From Azolla caroliniana (taxonomy: Eukaryota; Polypodiophyta): a DNA stretch of 64,000 nucleotides. The notes beneath the pieces were generated by a model. It did not search any database, was not told where the DNA came from, and saw only the letters and a program-made list of their open reading frames with translations. How positions within the stretch are numbered: the stretch's first letter is position 1; each line of letters opens with the position of its first letter. This document shows positions 20,040-31,301 of this stretch, piece by piece. Location of the stretch: assembly GCA_043228905.1 (NCBI GenBank), contig JBHGNT010000015.1:15934001-15998000 (forward strand), read 5' to 3'. The position numbers and the translations under genes are program-made.

Positions 20040-23000
20040 CGATTTTTCGTTACGCCCATCTGGTGCCGAAGGGACCGGAAACGATCCGCCGAAAGACACT
20101 TGGTCATTCCATCTGCGACATTATCAGTTGTGGATATCTTCTCGATACCGATTTTCCCTGAAATGATGCAATCCCGAATGAAGTGATATCGAACGTCGAT
20201 ATGCTTAGAGGCATTGTGGTGAACCGAATTTTTGACAAAGCAACAACACCTTGATTGTCGTTGTAGACAACTGGAGCCGAGTTGGAGTCGACCTGTCGAA
20301 ACGTATGCGCCAGCCGACCGAGCCATAAAGCTTCTTTTGCCGCGTCGGACGTAGCTACATATTCCGCTTCGGTCATTTAGGTGGTCGTGCACTCCTGAAG
20401 TTTTGACTTCCACAAGATTGCTCCATTGCCGAATTTGAAACAATATCTGGTTGTTGATTTTCGACTATCCACACAGCCGGCGAAGTCCGAGTCGGTGTAA
20501 CCGACTACGCTTGAGGTTGAGTTCAGGCCGAAAAGAATGCCGTGGTCTTTTGTGCCAGCTAGATATCTGAACACATGCTTGACTGTGTTCCAGTGCGATC
20601 GGCCGAGGTTGTGCATGAATCTGCTGACTACTCCTACGGCGTGAGAAATATCAGGTCGTGTCGTGACCATCGACGACTATCGGTGCATACGGTACCGACT
20701 TCATATCTTCCCCCTCCGGACCGGATGTCGGACAGTCTCGCTGAGACAGCTAAAGGTTAATGGGGAGCGGGGTCGAAGCAGACTTCGCTGATTGCATGTT
20801 GAAGCATTCTAAGACACATCCAATGTAGTCGGTTTGAGACAAGAAAAGTTGTCGTGTATCGTGATACCGACTAATCTTCATACGAAGTATGTGTCTTGCC
20901 GGACCAAGGTCCTTCATGGCAAACTTCGACCGCAGTTGCCGAACGAGTTTGGTGAGCTCTCCGGCATGCCGACCGGAGAGTAGCATGTCCTCCATGTAGA
21001 TGATGAGGAAGACGGGAGACCCATCTTGAGTTGTTTTGGTGAAGAGACAGTGATCCTCATCGCTCTTTGAGAAGCTGACCGATTGGATGAAGTCGTCGAA
21101 CTTCTTGTACCACTGTCTGGGTGCCTGTTTCAGGTCGTAGAGACTCTTCTTGAGTCGGTAGACTAGATGTTCCTGGTCGAATGCCACAAAGCCTTTCGGC
21201 TGCTCCATATAGATTTCCTCCTGTAGATCACCGTGGAGGAATGTTGTTTTTACATCTAGCTTAATCAGCTCCAAGTTGTCGGCGGCCATGACGCCGAGCA
21301 TGAAACAAAGGGTCGTCATTTTCACCATTGGTGAAAAGATTTCGTCGAAGTCGACGCCATATTCTTGTCGAAATCCCTTAGCAACTAATCTGGCCTTGTA
21401 CTTTGGGGTGGTCGAGTCAGATGTCTCTTTTAGTTGATAAACCCACTTACACGGAAGAGCACGTCGATTATTCGGTAATTCGACCAAGTCCCAAGTCTTG
21501 TTTGCCCGAATGGGGTGCATTTCCGACTCCATTGCCAAATGCCATGTGGCTGAATCGACAAATGATGATGCTTCTTCATAAGACGTAGGTTCGCTGACGT
21601 CGGTAAAGAAAATTCCGGGAGAGTACCTCTCCAGAGGTTGCGACAGTCTCTCGGATCTGCAAGGTATGACAGGACTAGTCGCACCGGGTGTCCATGTCGG
21701 ATGGTCAGGAGCCGAGCCATTCGGCTGTGCCAAATCGGTGGATTCAGTGCGAGAGTTGTCGGTTACCCGTGAAACCGATCTTGTGTTGTGGGTTGGGCCG
21801 TCATGAAGGGTTGGCACTTCGGAAAATATTACCCTTCGGACTTCAATAGGCCTTTCGGTCGTTTTATGCATAGCCGACTCATTGAACACGACGTTCAAAC
21901 TTCGGACGATTTGTCTATGCTCAGGGTCCCAGAGTCGGTATTCGATCTCGCCATCGTGTCCATATCCAAGAAAAACACATTTCCTTGACCTTGGTTCGAG
22001 TTTCCGGCGGTCGTCTTTCGGTATGAGAGCATACGCCTCGCAACCGAAGATCCTCAGTTTGTCATAATTCGGCTTACTGTCGGTCCATATTTCTTGAGGT
22101 ATTTGAAGTCCTAGAGGTCTACTTGGCGACATATTTATTATGTGTACTGTTGTAAGTAGAGCCTCTGCCTAGAAGCCATCCGATAGTTCGGAGTTTTGGA
22201 GCATGGATACTACGCGTTCTTGAATCGTCCGATTCATGCGTTCAACAATTCCGTTCTGCTCCGGACTATAGGGTGTCATATATTCATGTCGAATGCCGCG
22301 TTCCCGACATAATTTGACGAATTCTTCAGACTTGAATTCTCCTCCATTGTCGGTTCGGAGACATTTTAGTTTCAGACCGGTCTGATTTTCGACCATTGCA
22401 AGCCATTCAAAGAAGATCGAGAACACCCGATCTTTGGTTCTGATGGGGTAAGCCCACACCGTCCAAGTCGAGTCATCAATGAAATTAACAAAGTACGAAG
22501 CACCGCCGAGAGACTGATATGGCATCGGGCCATAGACGTCCGAGTGGACCAAATCGAGGGGACTCGATTCTCTTGGTGCTGATGTCGGGTGTGATGTGGC
22601 TACCTATTTGCCGTACTGGCAATGCTCGCAGAATTGGTGATCCGAGAAGGAGAGTTGGGGATGTAACCAGCTCTGGATAGGTGCATTATGCCGGCCTTGC
22701 TGAGGTGTCCAAGTCGTCCATGCCATAACGATGACATGGGGATATCAACCAAAAATAAGTCACCCTCTTTGAGTGTGACATATAAAGGATACAAGGAATG
22801 TACCTTTGGTCCTCAAGCAAGCAGGAGGTTCCCTTTGTGGAGTGTCCACCCTCCTGATGAGAATTCGGCACGGATGCCGGCTTCGTCAAGTTGTCCGATT
22901 GAGATCAAGGGTCTTGAAAGCTCAGGAACGTGTCAGACGTTGTGTAGTACGAGTGTAGAGCCTCCCGGAAGATTGAGCTCTACGGTGCCAATTCCGATTA

Positions 23001-24010
23001 TAGCACAGTGTTGCGAGTTTCTGACTCGAACTGAGTCGGAGTGACGGTTTGAGTATTGCCGAAACTGAGATCGGTGAGGTGTCCCATGATACGATGCGCT
23101 CGAGTCTAGGAGCCATGTGGTCGATTCCTCGGTCGTAAGCAAAACTTCTGATTCGAGTGGGTTCTCTATGGTCAGTATGTTCGGGTCGGTCGTCAAAATT
23201 TCGGCTGAAGAGCCGACGTAGTTGACCTCCTCATGCCGGCAACTCTTCTGATCCCCTCTCTGAGCTTTGTCGGTTTTTGCTTTGAGTGCCCGGCAGTCGG
23301 CTTTGATGTGTCCCGGTTTCTTGCAGTAGTTGCAAATTCGGTTGTCCCGAGACTTGCTCCGGCTTCGCTAAGTGTTCGGCGGTCGGGAAGAACTTCTTCC
23401 CTGTTTGTTCAATCGGTCGGTCGAACCTTGTACTATGTAAGCTTCATCTGCCGAGTCTTTGGCGAAAGACTTTCTCCAAGCTACTTCAGTCAGGATTGCG
23501 CTCATGACTTCAGAGTACTTAACAGCAGCTGTTGAAGTATTGCACACGGTTGTAATGAAAGTTTCCCATGAAGAGGGGAGACTACTCATGAGTATCATTG
23601 CCCTGAGTTCATCCTCGATTTCCATCCCCTGAGACGAGATTTGGGAGCTTATGCTTTCGTACTCGTTGAGGTGTGCCTAAACCGAATCGGATTCTTTCAT
23701 CTGCAAGTTGTAGAAGCGCCAGATAAGATACATCTTCGTTGTGGCAACCTTCTTTTCATAAGTTTCTGACAGTGTTTTCCAAAGTTCAAAAGTTGTCGTG
23801 CATGATTGCACTGTCAAGTATACTGACTCCGACAAGTGCATCCAAATCGTGGCGCGGACGATTTTGTCCAGCTTTAGCCACTCGTTTGCCTTGTATGCTG
23901 CTGGAGGATTTTCATTCTCGATCGGGTCTATCTGACCCTTGACTATGAGATAGTCCTGCATTTGTTCTTTCCAGAAGTTGAAGTTCGAACCTCCTTAGAC
24001 TCATCTCCGA
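20040..24010 (-). pseudogene. Cop-2 gag-pol (broken)
   Basis: High to low: gag (MQDYLIVKGQIDPIENE, 23677-23961; SSLPSSWETFITTV, 23368-23625), zinc knuckle CNYCKKPGH (about 23300-23340), protease LLDSSASYHGTPHRS with the catalytic DSGA changed to DSSA (23100), the integrase zinc region (SSLWHGRLGHLSKAG), and the integrase core (VHSDVYGP, FIDDSTWTVWAY, TDNGGEFKSE, NGIVERMNRT; 22169-22552). RT (20750-22132) is long and open, with KCVFLGYGHDGEIEYRLWD, LDVKTTFLHGDLQEEIYME and IIYMEDMLLSGRH. Here the YVDD box reads YMED, so an Asp is lost. RNase H is at 20104-20670. Overall inactive. Confidence 0.87.
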
Positions 24011-24712
24011 TGAGCCGGATCTTGATGCCATCTGCTTCGGTTTCAATTGGTAAGGCTCGGTTCGGAGTTGACTACGAACCTTAGTGGGGTGCAGCCGGTC
24101 GCCTCACCCGATATCGTTCTAGTCGGTTTTGAACCCGAGTCGGTTTGGTTTCGGATACTTGTTGCTGAACTTGCTTGGAGTGACTCCGGTAACTTGAGGG
24201 ACATAACCGGTTGGTCTTCCCGAATGTTGCCGAGTCGGAGTGAGCCCGGTTAGCTTCCGATTGTATGCCGAATACCGATTACACGAAACTGATTGTTTGG
24301 GCCGATTCTGCTTTGGATGACTGCAGCGATGAGAGGGACGGATCCAACTGATCCTCCCGAATGTCGATCAGCCGAGTGAAGCACGAAGTGGTTGTTGCCA
24401 AGAGACCAATCTGCAGCGGGTGGTTACAGCAAGCGAGCGAATAGCGTCCGGTGAACTATTCGGATGTTGTTTAAACAAATGAAGCATGATTGGGTCGGTT
24501 GTTGCTCAAGGAGCTCCCCTCAAGCGGTTACAATCACAAGAACAGAGTACAGCTGATTGACTTACTCCAATTTGTGATTTAACACAGTGATATGTGAGCT
24601 TTTTGTTTTTCTTCTCCCTTCTCTGTTCTTCAAAGAAAACGAAAACAGAATGTTGTGTTGTGTGATGACGGCCGGCAGCGGGTTGAAGAACCTCGAACGC
24701 TCTGATACCAAA

Positions 24713-24828
24713 TGTTGGGGACAAGGTCGTCAATGCGGAAGTGCAAGCAACATTCGTGGTGAAGAAGAACTTGTGTATGCATGAGCAAGGTAGACACAGA
24801 AGGAGAGAGAGAGAGAGAGAGAGAGTGT
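24713..24828 (-). repeat. Cop-2 5' LTR, inner part
   Basis: Starts tgttggggacaaggtcgtc, matching 19586 onward, and runs to the GA array, where Cop-3 has inserted. The rest of this LTR is at 30082-30263. Confidence 0.85.
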
Positions 24829-24998
24829 CGAATACATGTGTATAATGGACGTATTCACACTATCCCGTTTTGGCCATTTATGTAATTAGCATAAAGGGTA
24901 GTTGCCCTAAGTCGGTCACTATATATAGTGACCTTGTAACCTTTTTGTAAGGTTGGATGTTGTATTATTGCTTTATGGAATAAGAAAGTCTTTTGTGC

Positions 24999-25038
<40 letters not shown>

Positions 25039-25123
25039 AACGACCTACAAACTGTCATACGCAGGTATTCAACAGCAATCGAATGCTTCTTGATCTTCCG
25101 CACAGACGACTTTGTCTCCAACA
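24826..25123 (+). repeat. Cop-3 5' LTR
   Basis: 298 bp, tgtcgaatac to ccaaca. It contains a perfect 20-bp palindrome centred on its TATA element (24914-24933, ggtcac tatatata gtgacc) and a CT array (about 25003-25035). Confidence 0.93.
24914..24933 (+). promoter_or_regulatory. Palindromic TATA region of the Cop-3 LTR promoter
   Basis: A perfect inverted repeat surrounding tatatata, present identically in the 3' LTR (29878-29897) and in decayed form in Cop-2 (gtcactttatatagtgac). Its position in the LTR fits the core promoter. Whether the symmetry has a function is unknown. Confidence 0.5.
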
Positions 25124-25796
25124 TCTAGTATCAGAGCCTGCACAGTAGTCGGTCCTTCAATCTGCTGTCGGCCGTCGTCTCAGCATTCGGTTTCCTGCGT
25201 CATTCGAAAAAGAGAGAAGAAGAAGAAAAACGAGGCCTGCATCTCATCGCGTTAGATCATCTTTGCTTGGAGTAAGCCAGCAGGTTGTACTCCGTTCCTT
25301 GTGATCGTAACCGCTCGAGGTGAAATCCCCTTGTGCAACTTTGACAGGATCGTGCTCCATTCGGTTAAACGGCATCCGAAGAGGTCATCAAACGCTGCTC
25401 GCCGCTCGTTGTAACCACTCGGTGCAGATCGGTCTCAAGACAACAACCCCAAATTCGTGCTTCATCTGGCTGATCGACATTCGGGAGGATCAGTCGGATC
25501 CGTCTCTCTCGTTGCTGCAGTCAACCGAAGCAGAATCGGTCCAGATAATCGGTTTCAATAATCGGTATTCGGCATATATATCCGAAGCGAACCGGGCTCA
25601 CTCCGACTCGGCAACATTCGGGAAGACCAGTCAGTTCTGTCCCTCAAGCTACCGGAGTCAATTCGAGCAAGTTCCGAAGCCGAACCGACTCGGGTTCAAA
25701 TCCGACTAGAGCGATATCGGGTGAGCCAACCGGCTGCACTCCAACAAGGCTCGTAGTCAACTCCGAACCGAGCTTCGTCAACCGAAACCAAATTTG
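25124..25796 (+). other. Cop-3 leader between primer-binding site and gag
   Basis: About 670 bp of untranslated leader without a recognisable protein. Starts with the primer-binding site and ends at the gag ATG. It would contain the packaging signal, but none can be identified by eye. Confidence 0.6.
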
Positions 25797-28169
25797 ATGG
25801 CATCAACATCCGGCTCGTCAGAAATGAGTCTACGAAAGTTCGATGGATCGAACTTCAACTTCTGGAAGGAACAAATGCAGGACTATCTCATAGTCAAGGG
25901 GCAAATCGATCCCATCGAAAATGAAGAACCTCCAGAAGGATACAAACCAGTTGAGTGGCAGAAGCTGGACAGAATCGTCCGCGCCACGATTCGGATGCAC
26001 CTATCAGAGTCGGTATACTTTACGGTGCAATCGTGTACGACAGCATTCGAACTGTGGAAAACACTGTCGGACACTTACGAAAAGAAGGTCGCCGCAACGA
26101 AGATGTTTCTGATCCGGCGCCTCTACAACTTGCGGATGAAAGAATCCGATTCGGTTCAAGCACACCTCAATGAGTACGAAAGCATAAGCTCCCAAATCTC
26201 GTCACAGGGGACGGCAATCGAGGATGAACTCAGAGCAATGATACTCATGAGCAGCCTTCCCTCATCATGGGAAACTTTCGTCACAACTGTGTGCAACGCG
26301 TCAACCACGGCTGTTAAATACTCCGAAGTCACGAGCGCGATCCTGACCGAAGCAGCTCGGAGAAAGTCTTTCGCCAAAGACTCAACAGAAGACGCTTATG
26401 TAGTACAAGGTTCGACAGACCGATCGAACATACGAGGAAGAGATTCCTCACGGCCGCCGAACAATCAGCGAAGACGGAGCCAGTCACGGGATAACCGAAT
26501 CTGCAACTATTGCAAGAAACCCGGACACATCAAAGCCGACTGCCGCGCACTCAAGAACAAGAACAACAAGAAGAGTGGCCGGCATGAGGAGATCAATTAC
26601 GTCAGCTTCTCAGCTGATGTACTACCGGACGACCCGAATATACTATCAATCGAAAATCCAGTCGGATCAGAAGTTCTACTCACGACTGAAGAATCAAGCA
26701 CATGGCTCTTAGATTCGGGCGCGTCATTTCACGTGACTCCTCATCGATCCCAATTTCGGCAATATACGATCCGTCACTCCGACTCAGTTCGAGTCGGCAA
26801 CTCACAACACTGTGACATCATCGGAATCGGCACAGTAGAGCTCAACCTTGCAGGTGGCTCTACACTTGTACTCCACAATGTCCGACATGTACCCGAGCTC
26901 TCAAGGCCATTGATCTCAGTCGGACAACTAGATGAAGACGGCATTCGTGCCGGTTTTTCTTCGGGAGGGTGGACACTCCACAGGGGGAACCTCCTGCTTG
27001 CTAGAGGACCCAAGATACACTCCCTGTATCCGTTACATGTTACGCTCAAAGAGGGTAACCTGTTTTTGGTGGATATTCCTGTGTCATCACTATGGCACCG
27101 AAGATTAGGACACCTCAGCAAGGCCGGCATCACGCACCTATCTAGAGCCGGATACATCCCCAAACTCTCCTTCTCGGACCATCAATTCTGCGAGCATTGC
27201 CAGTATGGCAAACAAGCAGCCGCATCACACCCGACAGTAGCACCAAGAGAAACGAGACCTCTCGATTTGGTCCACTCGGACGTCTGTGGCCCAATGCCGC
27301 ATCAGTCTCTCGGCGGTGCCTCTTACTTCGTCACTTTTATTCACGATTCGACTCGAAAGGTGTGGGCTTATCCAATTCGCACCAAAGATCGGGTCTTCTC
27401 GATCTTCACCGATTGGCTCGCTATGGTAGAAAATCAAACCGACCGAAAGCTGAAATGCTTTCGGACAGACAATGGGGGAGAGTTTAAATCCGAAGAATTC
27501 GTCAAATTCTGCCGACAACGCGGCATCCGACGTGAATTTACGGCACCACACAGTCCGGAGCAAAACGGGATTGCCGAACGCATGAATCGGACAATCCAAG
27601 AACGGATAGTTTCCATGCTCCAACACTCCAGACTGTCGGATGGCTTCTGGGCAGAGGCTCTACTCACGGCAGTACACATAATCAATATGTCGCCAAGTAG
27701 ACCTCTAGGACTTCAAATTCCTCAGGAACTATGGATCGGCAGTAAGCCGAATTACGACAAGCTGAGGATCTTCGGATGCGAGGCGTACGCCCTTATTCCG
27801 AAAGATGATCGCCGAAAACTTGCACCTCGGTCCAGGAAATGCATTTTCCTTGGATATGGATCCGACGGCGAAATGGGATACCGACTCTGGGACCCCGAAC
27901 GCAGACAAATCGTTCGAAGTTCGGACGTTGTGTTCAACGAGTCGGCTATGAATCCATCAGTCGAAAAACCGATCGAAGTCCGAAGGGTAACATTTTCCGA
28001 TGTGCCGACCCTTCAAGAAGGCCCTGCTCTCAACACACGGTCAGCTTCACGGGTAGCTGAACCTTACACTACCGACTCGGACAACCCCGACTCGGCACAG
28101 CAGAACAATCCGCTTTCGGACCATCCGGCCTTGATACCCGATGCGACCAGTCCAATCTTACCTCGCTGA
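25797..28169 (+). CDS. Cop-3 gag-protease-integrase polyprotein
   Basis: Open frame of about 790 codons starting MASTSGSSEMSLRKFDG. Gag occupies residues 1 to about 230 (DUF4219/UBN2-type: FDGSNFNFWKEQMQDYL, SLPSSWETF). A CCHC knuckle CNYCKKPGHIKADC lies near 240, and the aspartic protease LLDSGASFHVTPH near 304. The GAG-pre-integrase zinc region is LWHRRLGHLSKAG with CEHCQYGK. The integrase core has VHSDVCGPMPH, FRTDNGGEFKSE and SPEQNGIAERMNRT, giving an intact D, D, E triad. The C-terminal part is CIFLGYGSDGEMGYRLWDPE. It ends at a TGA at 28167-28169 within the integrase-RT linker, where Cop-2 reads an Arg codon, so this is a premature stop. Confidence 0.93.
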   Translation: MASTSGSSEMSLRKFDGSNFNFWKEQMQDYLIVKGQIDPIENEEPPEGYKPVEWQKLDRIVRATIRMHLSESVYFTVQSCTTAFELWKTLSDTYEKKVAATKMFLIRRLYNLRMKESDSVQAHLNEYESISSQISSQGTAIEDELRAMILMSSLPSSWETFVTTVCNASTTAVKYSEVTSAILTEAARRKSFAKDSTEDAYVVQGSTDRSNIRGRDSSRPPNNQRRRSQSRDNRICNYCKKPGHIKADCRALKNKNNKKSGRHEEINYVSFSADVLPDDPNILSIENPVGSEVLLTTEESSTWLLDSGASFHVTPHRSQFRQYTIRHSDSVRVGNSQHCDIIGIGTVELNLAGGSTLVLHNVRHVPELSRPLISVGQLDEDGIRAGFSSGGWTLHRGNLLLARGPKIHSLYPLHVTLKEGNLFLVDIPVSSLWHRRLGHLSKAGITHLSRAGYIPKLSFSDHQFCEHCQYGKQAAASHPTVAPRETRPLDLVHSDVCGPMPHQSLGGASYFVTFIHDSTRKVWAYPIRTKDRVFSIFTDWLAMVENQTDRKLKCFRTDNGGEFKSEEFVKFCRQRGIRREFTAPHSPEQNGIAERMNRTIQERIVSMLQHSRLSDGFWAEALLTAVHIINMSPSRPLGLQIPQELWIGSKPNYDKLRIFGCEAYALIPKDDRRKLAPRSRKCIFLGYGSDGEMGYRLWDPERRQIVRSSDVVFNESAMNPSVEKPIEVRRVTFSDVPTLQEGPALNTRSASRVAEPYTTDSDNPDSAQQNNPLSDHPALIPDATSPILPR

Positions 28170-29596
28170 TCCGAGAGACTGTCGCAACCTCCGGAGAGGT
28201 ATTCTCCTGGAATTTTCTTCACCGACGCCGGCGAACCGACGTCTTACGAAGAAGCATCGACTTCGACGAGATTTTTTCACCAGTGGTGAAAATGACAACC
28301 CTTCGTTTTCTACTCGGCGTAGTGGCAGCCGACAACTTGGAGCTGATTCAGCTAGATGTCAAAACAGCATTCCTCCATGGTGATCTTGACGAGGAAATTT
28401 ATATGGAGCAGCCAAAAGGCTTCGTGGCAACCGGCCAAGAACATCTAGTCTGCCGACTCAGGAAGAGTCTATACGGCCTCAAACAGGTACCGCGACAATG
28501 GTACAAGAAGTTCGACGACTTCATCCAATCGATCGGCTTCTCAAAAAGCGATGAGGACCATTGTCTCTTTACCAACACAGCTCAAGATGGATCACCCATC
28601 TTCCTCATCATTTACGTGGACGACATGCTAATTTCTGGACGCCACGCGGGCGAACTTGCCGATCTCATTCGACAACTGCGGTTGAAGTTTGCCATGAAGG
28701 ACCTCGGTCCGGCACGACACATCCTTGGCATGAAGATTAGTCGGCATCGCGATAAACGACATCTTTTTTTGTCTCAGACCGACTATACCCGACGTGTCTT
28801 AGAACGCTTCAACATGCAATCAGCCAAATCTGCTTCAACCCCGCTCCCCATGAATCTTCGGCTCTCTCAGCGAGACTGCCCGACATCCGGTCCGGAGGGG
28901 GAAGATATGAAGTCGGTACCGTATGCACCGGCAGTCGGCTCCCTTATGTACCTGATGGTCGCGACACGGCCTGATATTTCTCACGCCGTAGGAGTCGTTA
29001 GCAGATTTATGCACAATCCTGGCCGATCGCATTGGAACGCAGTCAAGCATGTGTTCAGATATCTGGCTGGCACAAAAGACCACGGCATTCTTTTCGGTCC
29101 GAACCGAACCTCAGGCGTAGTCGGTTACACCGACTCGGACTTCGCCGGCTGTATAGACAGTCGGAAATCAACAACCGGATACTGCTTCAAATTCGGCAAT
29201 GGAGCAATCTCGTGGAAGTCGAAACTTCAGGAGTGCACAGCGACCTCAACGACCGAAGCAGAATATGTAGCTGCGTCCGACGCAGCAAAAGAAGCTTTGT
29301 GGCTCGGTCGGCTGGCGCACACGTTTCGACAAGTCGACCATGACTCGGCTCCAGTTTTCTACAGCGACAGTCAAGGTGCTGTTGCCTTGTCGAAAAATCC
29401 GGTTCACCACAACGCCTCCAAACATATCGACGTTCGATATCACTTCGTTCGGGACTGCGTCATTTCAGGGAAAATCGGTCTAGAGAAAATATCCACAACC
29501 GACAATGTCGGAGATGGAATGACCAAGTGTCTTTCGGCAGACCGTTTTCGGTCTCTTCGGCATCAGATGGGCGTAACGACAAACCAGTCCGGTTAG
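28170..29596 (+). pseudogene. Cop-3 reverse transcriptase-RNase H with N-terminal RT deletion
   Basis: 28170-28257 continues the linker (SERLSQP ... GEPTSYEEAS), then jumps directly to DFDEIFSPVVKMTT. Compared with Cop-2, about 70 codons including the WVYQLK and ARLVAKGFRQEYG motifs are deleted and the frame shifts. From 28283 a 437-codon frame is open: LDVKTAFLHGDLDEEIYME, RQWYKKFDDFI, the catalytic LIIYVDDMLISGRH (about 28607-28640), ILGMKISR, then RNase H with GYTDSDFAGC, STTEAEYVAASDA and the terminal KHIDVRYHFVRD. The palm active site is intact but the fingers are gone, so no functional RT is expected. Confidence 0.9.
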
Positions 29597-29789
29597 AGCC
29601 GGACACAAAGTAGGATGGTTCCCGACAACCGACATCAGTTCCTTAATGATCGGCTTCAACTGTTCCGACCCGACCAGTTCGGTCTTCTGCCTTCGGACCC
29701 TGCCGACTCGAACAAAGCTGATATGTCCGAGAACCTAAGTCTATACCTGTAATCTTAGATAACCCATGTATACGCCCATTACGGGGGAG

Positions 29790-30081
29790 TGTCGAATACA
29801 TGTGTATAATGGACGTATTCACACTATCCCGTTTTGGCCATTTATGTAATTAGCATAAAGGGTAGTTGCCCTAAGTCGGTCACTATATATAGTGACCTTG
29901 TAACCTTTTTGTAAGGTTGGATGTTGTATTATTGCTTTATGGAATAAGAAAGTCTTTTGTGCCTCTCTGTCTCTCTCTCTCTCTCTCTCTCTGTGCAACG
30001 ACCTACAAACTGTCATACGCAGGTATTCAACAGCAATCGAATGCTTCTTGATCTTCCGCACAGACGACTTTGTCTCCAACA
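29790..30081 (+). repeat. Cop-3 3' LTR
   Basis: 292 bp, same sequence as the 5' LTR apart from fewer CT units. Confidence 0.93.
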
Positions 30082-30083
30082 GA

Positions 30084-30121
<38 letters not shown>

Positions 30122-30263
30122 CACAAAGGAAACGTTATATTCCAATAGCAACTGTTACAAAAGACAACCAACCTTCACTAAAGACAAAAGACATCCTAGG
30201 GCAACTGCCCTTTATGCTATTTACAGAAATAGCCCGAACTTGGGTTGTCCAAAGGGACAGTGT
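30082..30263 (-). repeat. Cop-2 5' LTR, outer part
   Basis: Begins in the GA array and continues with gcacaaaggaaacgttatattcc, matching 19693 onward. It ends near ccaaagggacagtgt, about 30 bp short of the LTR terminus seen at 19884. Confidence 0.8.
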
Positions 30264-30928
30264 GAATCCTTGTTGCCGCTCGCTTAATACTTTCGCTCTG
30301 AATCGGATGGAGAACCTTACGTCGTCTTCGTCTTCCTGATTGACCACCCATCCGATTCCGGTCAGGCTCGTGTCCACGGCCATGTAAACCAGGGTACCCT
30401 CTCTATAAAGCACTTTCCGGAGGGTCGGTGCCGCAGTAAGCACCTCCTTCAGCCTTCGGACCAACTCCGCATGCTCCTCGTTCCATTCGAATTTGCGGCC
30501 CTTCTTCAGTAGCCGGTAGAGCGGTTCCGTGACATGTACGTAATACGGAATCCAGATATGGTAGAACGCGCACGCTCCCAGGAATCGCTGGACCTCCGTA
30601 ACTGACTTGCATTCTTCTCGTATTGTGGAGATGGCTTCCACCTTAGCCAAAGACGATTTTCGGCCATACAGCCCACACAAGTGCCCAACCACCAAGATTT
30701 TGGATTACCTGAAAGCCGACTTCTCTCCGGAGAAGGTGAGTCGCGCACCCTCGAGCCTCTGTAGCATCTTCTCGCGGTCGTTGATATGGTCTGTCACGAA
30801 CTTCCGGCATCTGTCTGGTCTGACTGATTCATTCTTTTCTTCTACCAGACATCCCTTGATCCTCATGTCGTCCAAAGATGGCATGTGATGTCCGGGATGC
30901 AGTCCCTCAACACTTTGTTCATCGCGTT
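30264..30928 (-). pseudogene. Gyp-A2 reverse transcriptase/RNase H segment
   Basis: Minus strand. RT thumb/connection: GHLCGLYGRKSSLAKVEAIS, VTEVQRFLGACAFYHIWIPY, LYRLLKKGRKFEW. RNase H start: GTLVYMAVDTSLTGIGWVVN and FSIRFRAKVLSERQQG. The catalytic box is readable as SLDD near 30870 after a one-base deletion. The sequence continues across Cop-2 at 19585 (GYTHVKREL), which confirms the host element. It is cut at 30928 by the Gyp-B solo LTR. Confidence 0.83.
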
Positions 30929-31301
30929 GTCGTGTGGTTTTTCACACACGATATGAAAACTAGTAAAATAAGTATTTACGATTAGCTTAATATATGGATA
31001 TGGAAAGATAGATGTGTTCAAGAGCTTCATAGCGTATTTTACTACACATAAAACGGATAAACAAGTATCAAGTTATGTGAGTCTGAAGTTTGAAGAAAAG
31101 AAAAGAAAAGACAAAACTGTGGGATATCCCACATAGATAGGACAACATTGGAACCCAAGATATATAAGGGAAACCAAAACATATTCATTCTATCAATGTG
31201 TGGAGCATAGTGTGTTCAAGGTGACTTGGGCTACACTATGTGGTGTGCACGCTTCTACCATACGCGTGTATGCAAGAAACGCTTTGAGCGTACATGCGTG
31301 T

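Larger units (their letters stand above)
24826..30081 (+). mobile_element. Cop-3: young Ty1/copia element with a deletion in RT
   Basis: 5,256 bp with LTRs 24826-25123 and 29790-30081 and a target duplication gagag (24821-24825, 30082-30086) inside the GA array of the Cop-2 LTR. By eye the LTRs are identical except for the number of CT units (six-base length difference), so insertion is recent. The primer-binding site (25126-25136, tagtatcagagc) follows the 5' LTR, and a polypurine tract (gggggag, 29783-29789) precedes the 3' LTR. Internal genes are nearly intact except for one stop and one RT deletion at about 28258, so the copy is probably non-autonomous. Confidence 0.95.
19586..30263 (-). 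mobile_element. Cop-2: Ty1/copia element with Cop-3 inside its 5' LTR
   Basis: Minus-strand copia element inserted into Gyp-A2 RNase H. 3' LTR 19586-19884 (tgttgggga ... tcgaca); 5' LTR split into 24713-24828 and 30082 to about 30263 by Cop-3. The primer-binding site TTTGGTATCAGAGCG lies at 24698-24712 (minus). The target duplication is gtatc (19581-19585) versus a likely mutated gaatc (about 30264-30268). The last approximately 30 bp of the outer LTR end are missing at 30263. Genes are in copia order, with many stops. Cop-2 and Cop-3 are sister families with closely similar proteins. Confidence 0.85.
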
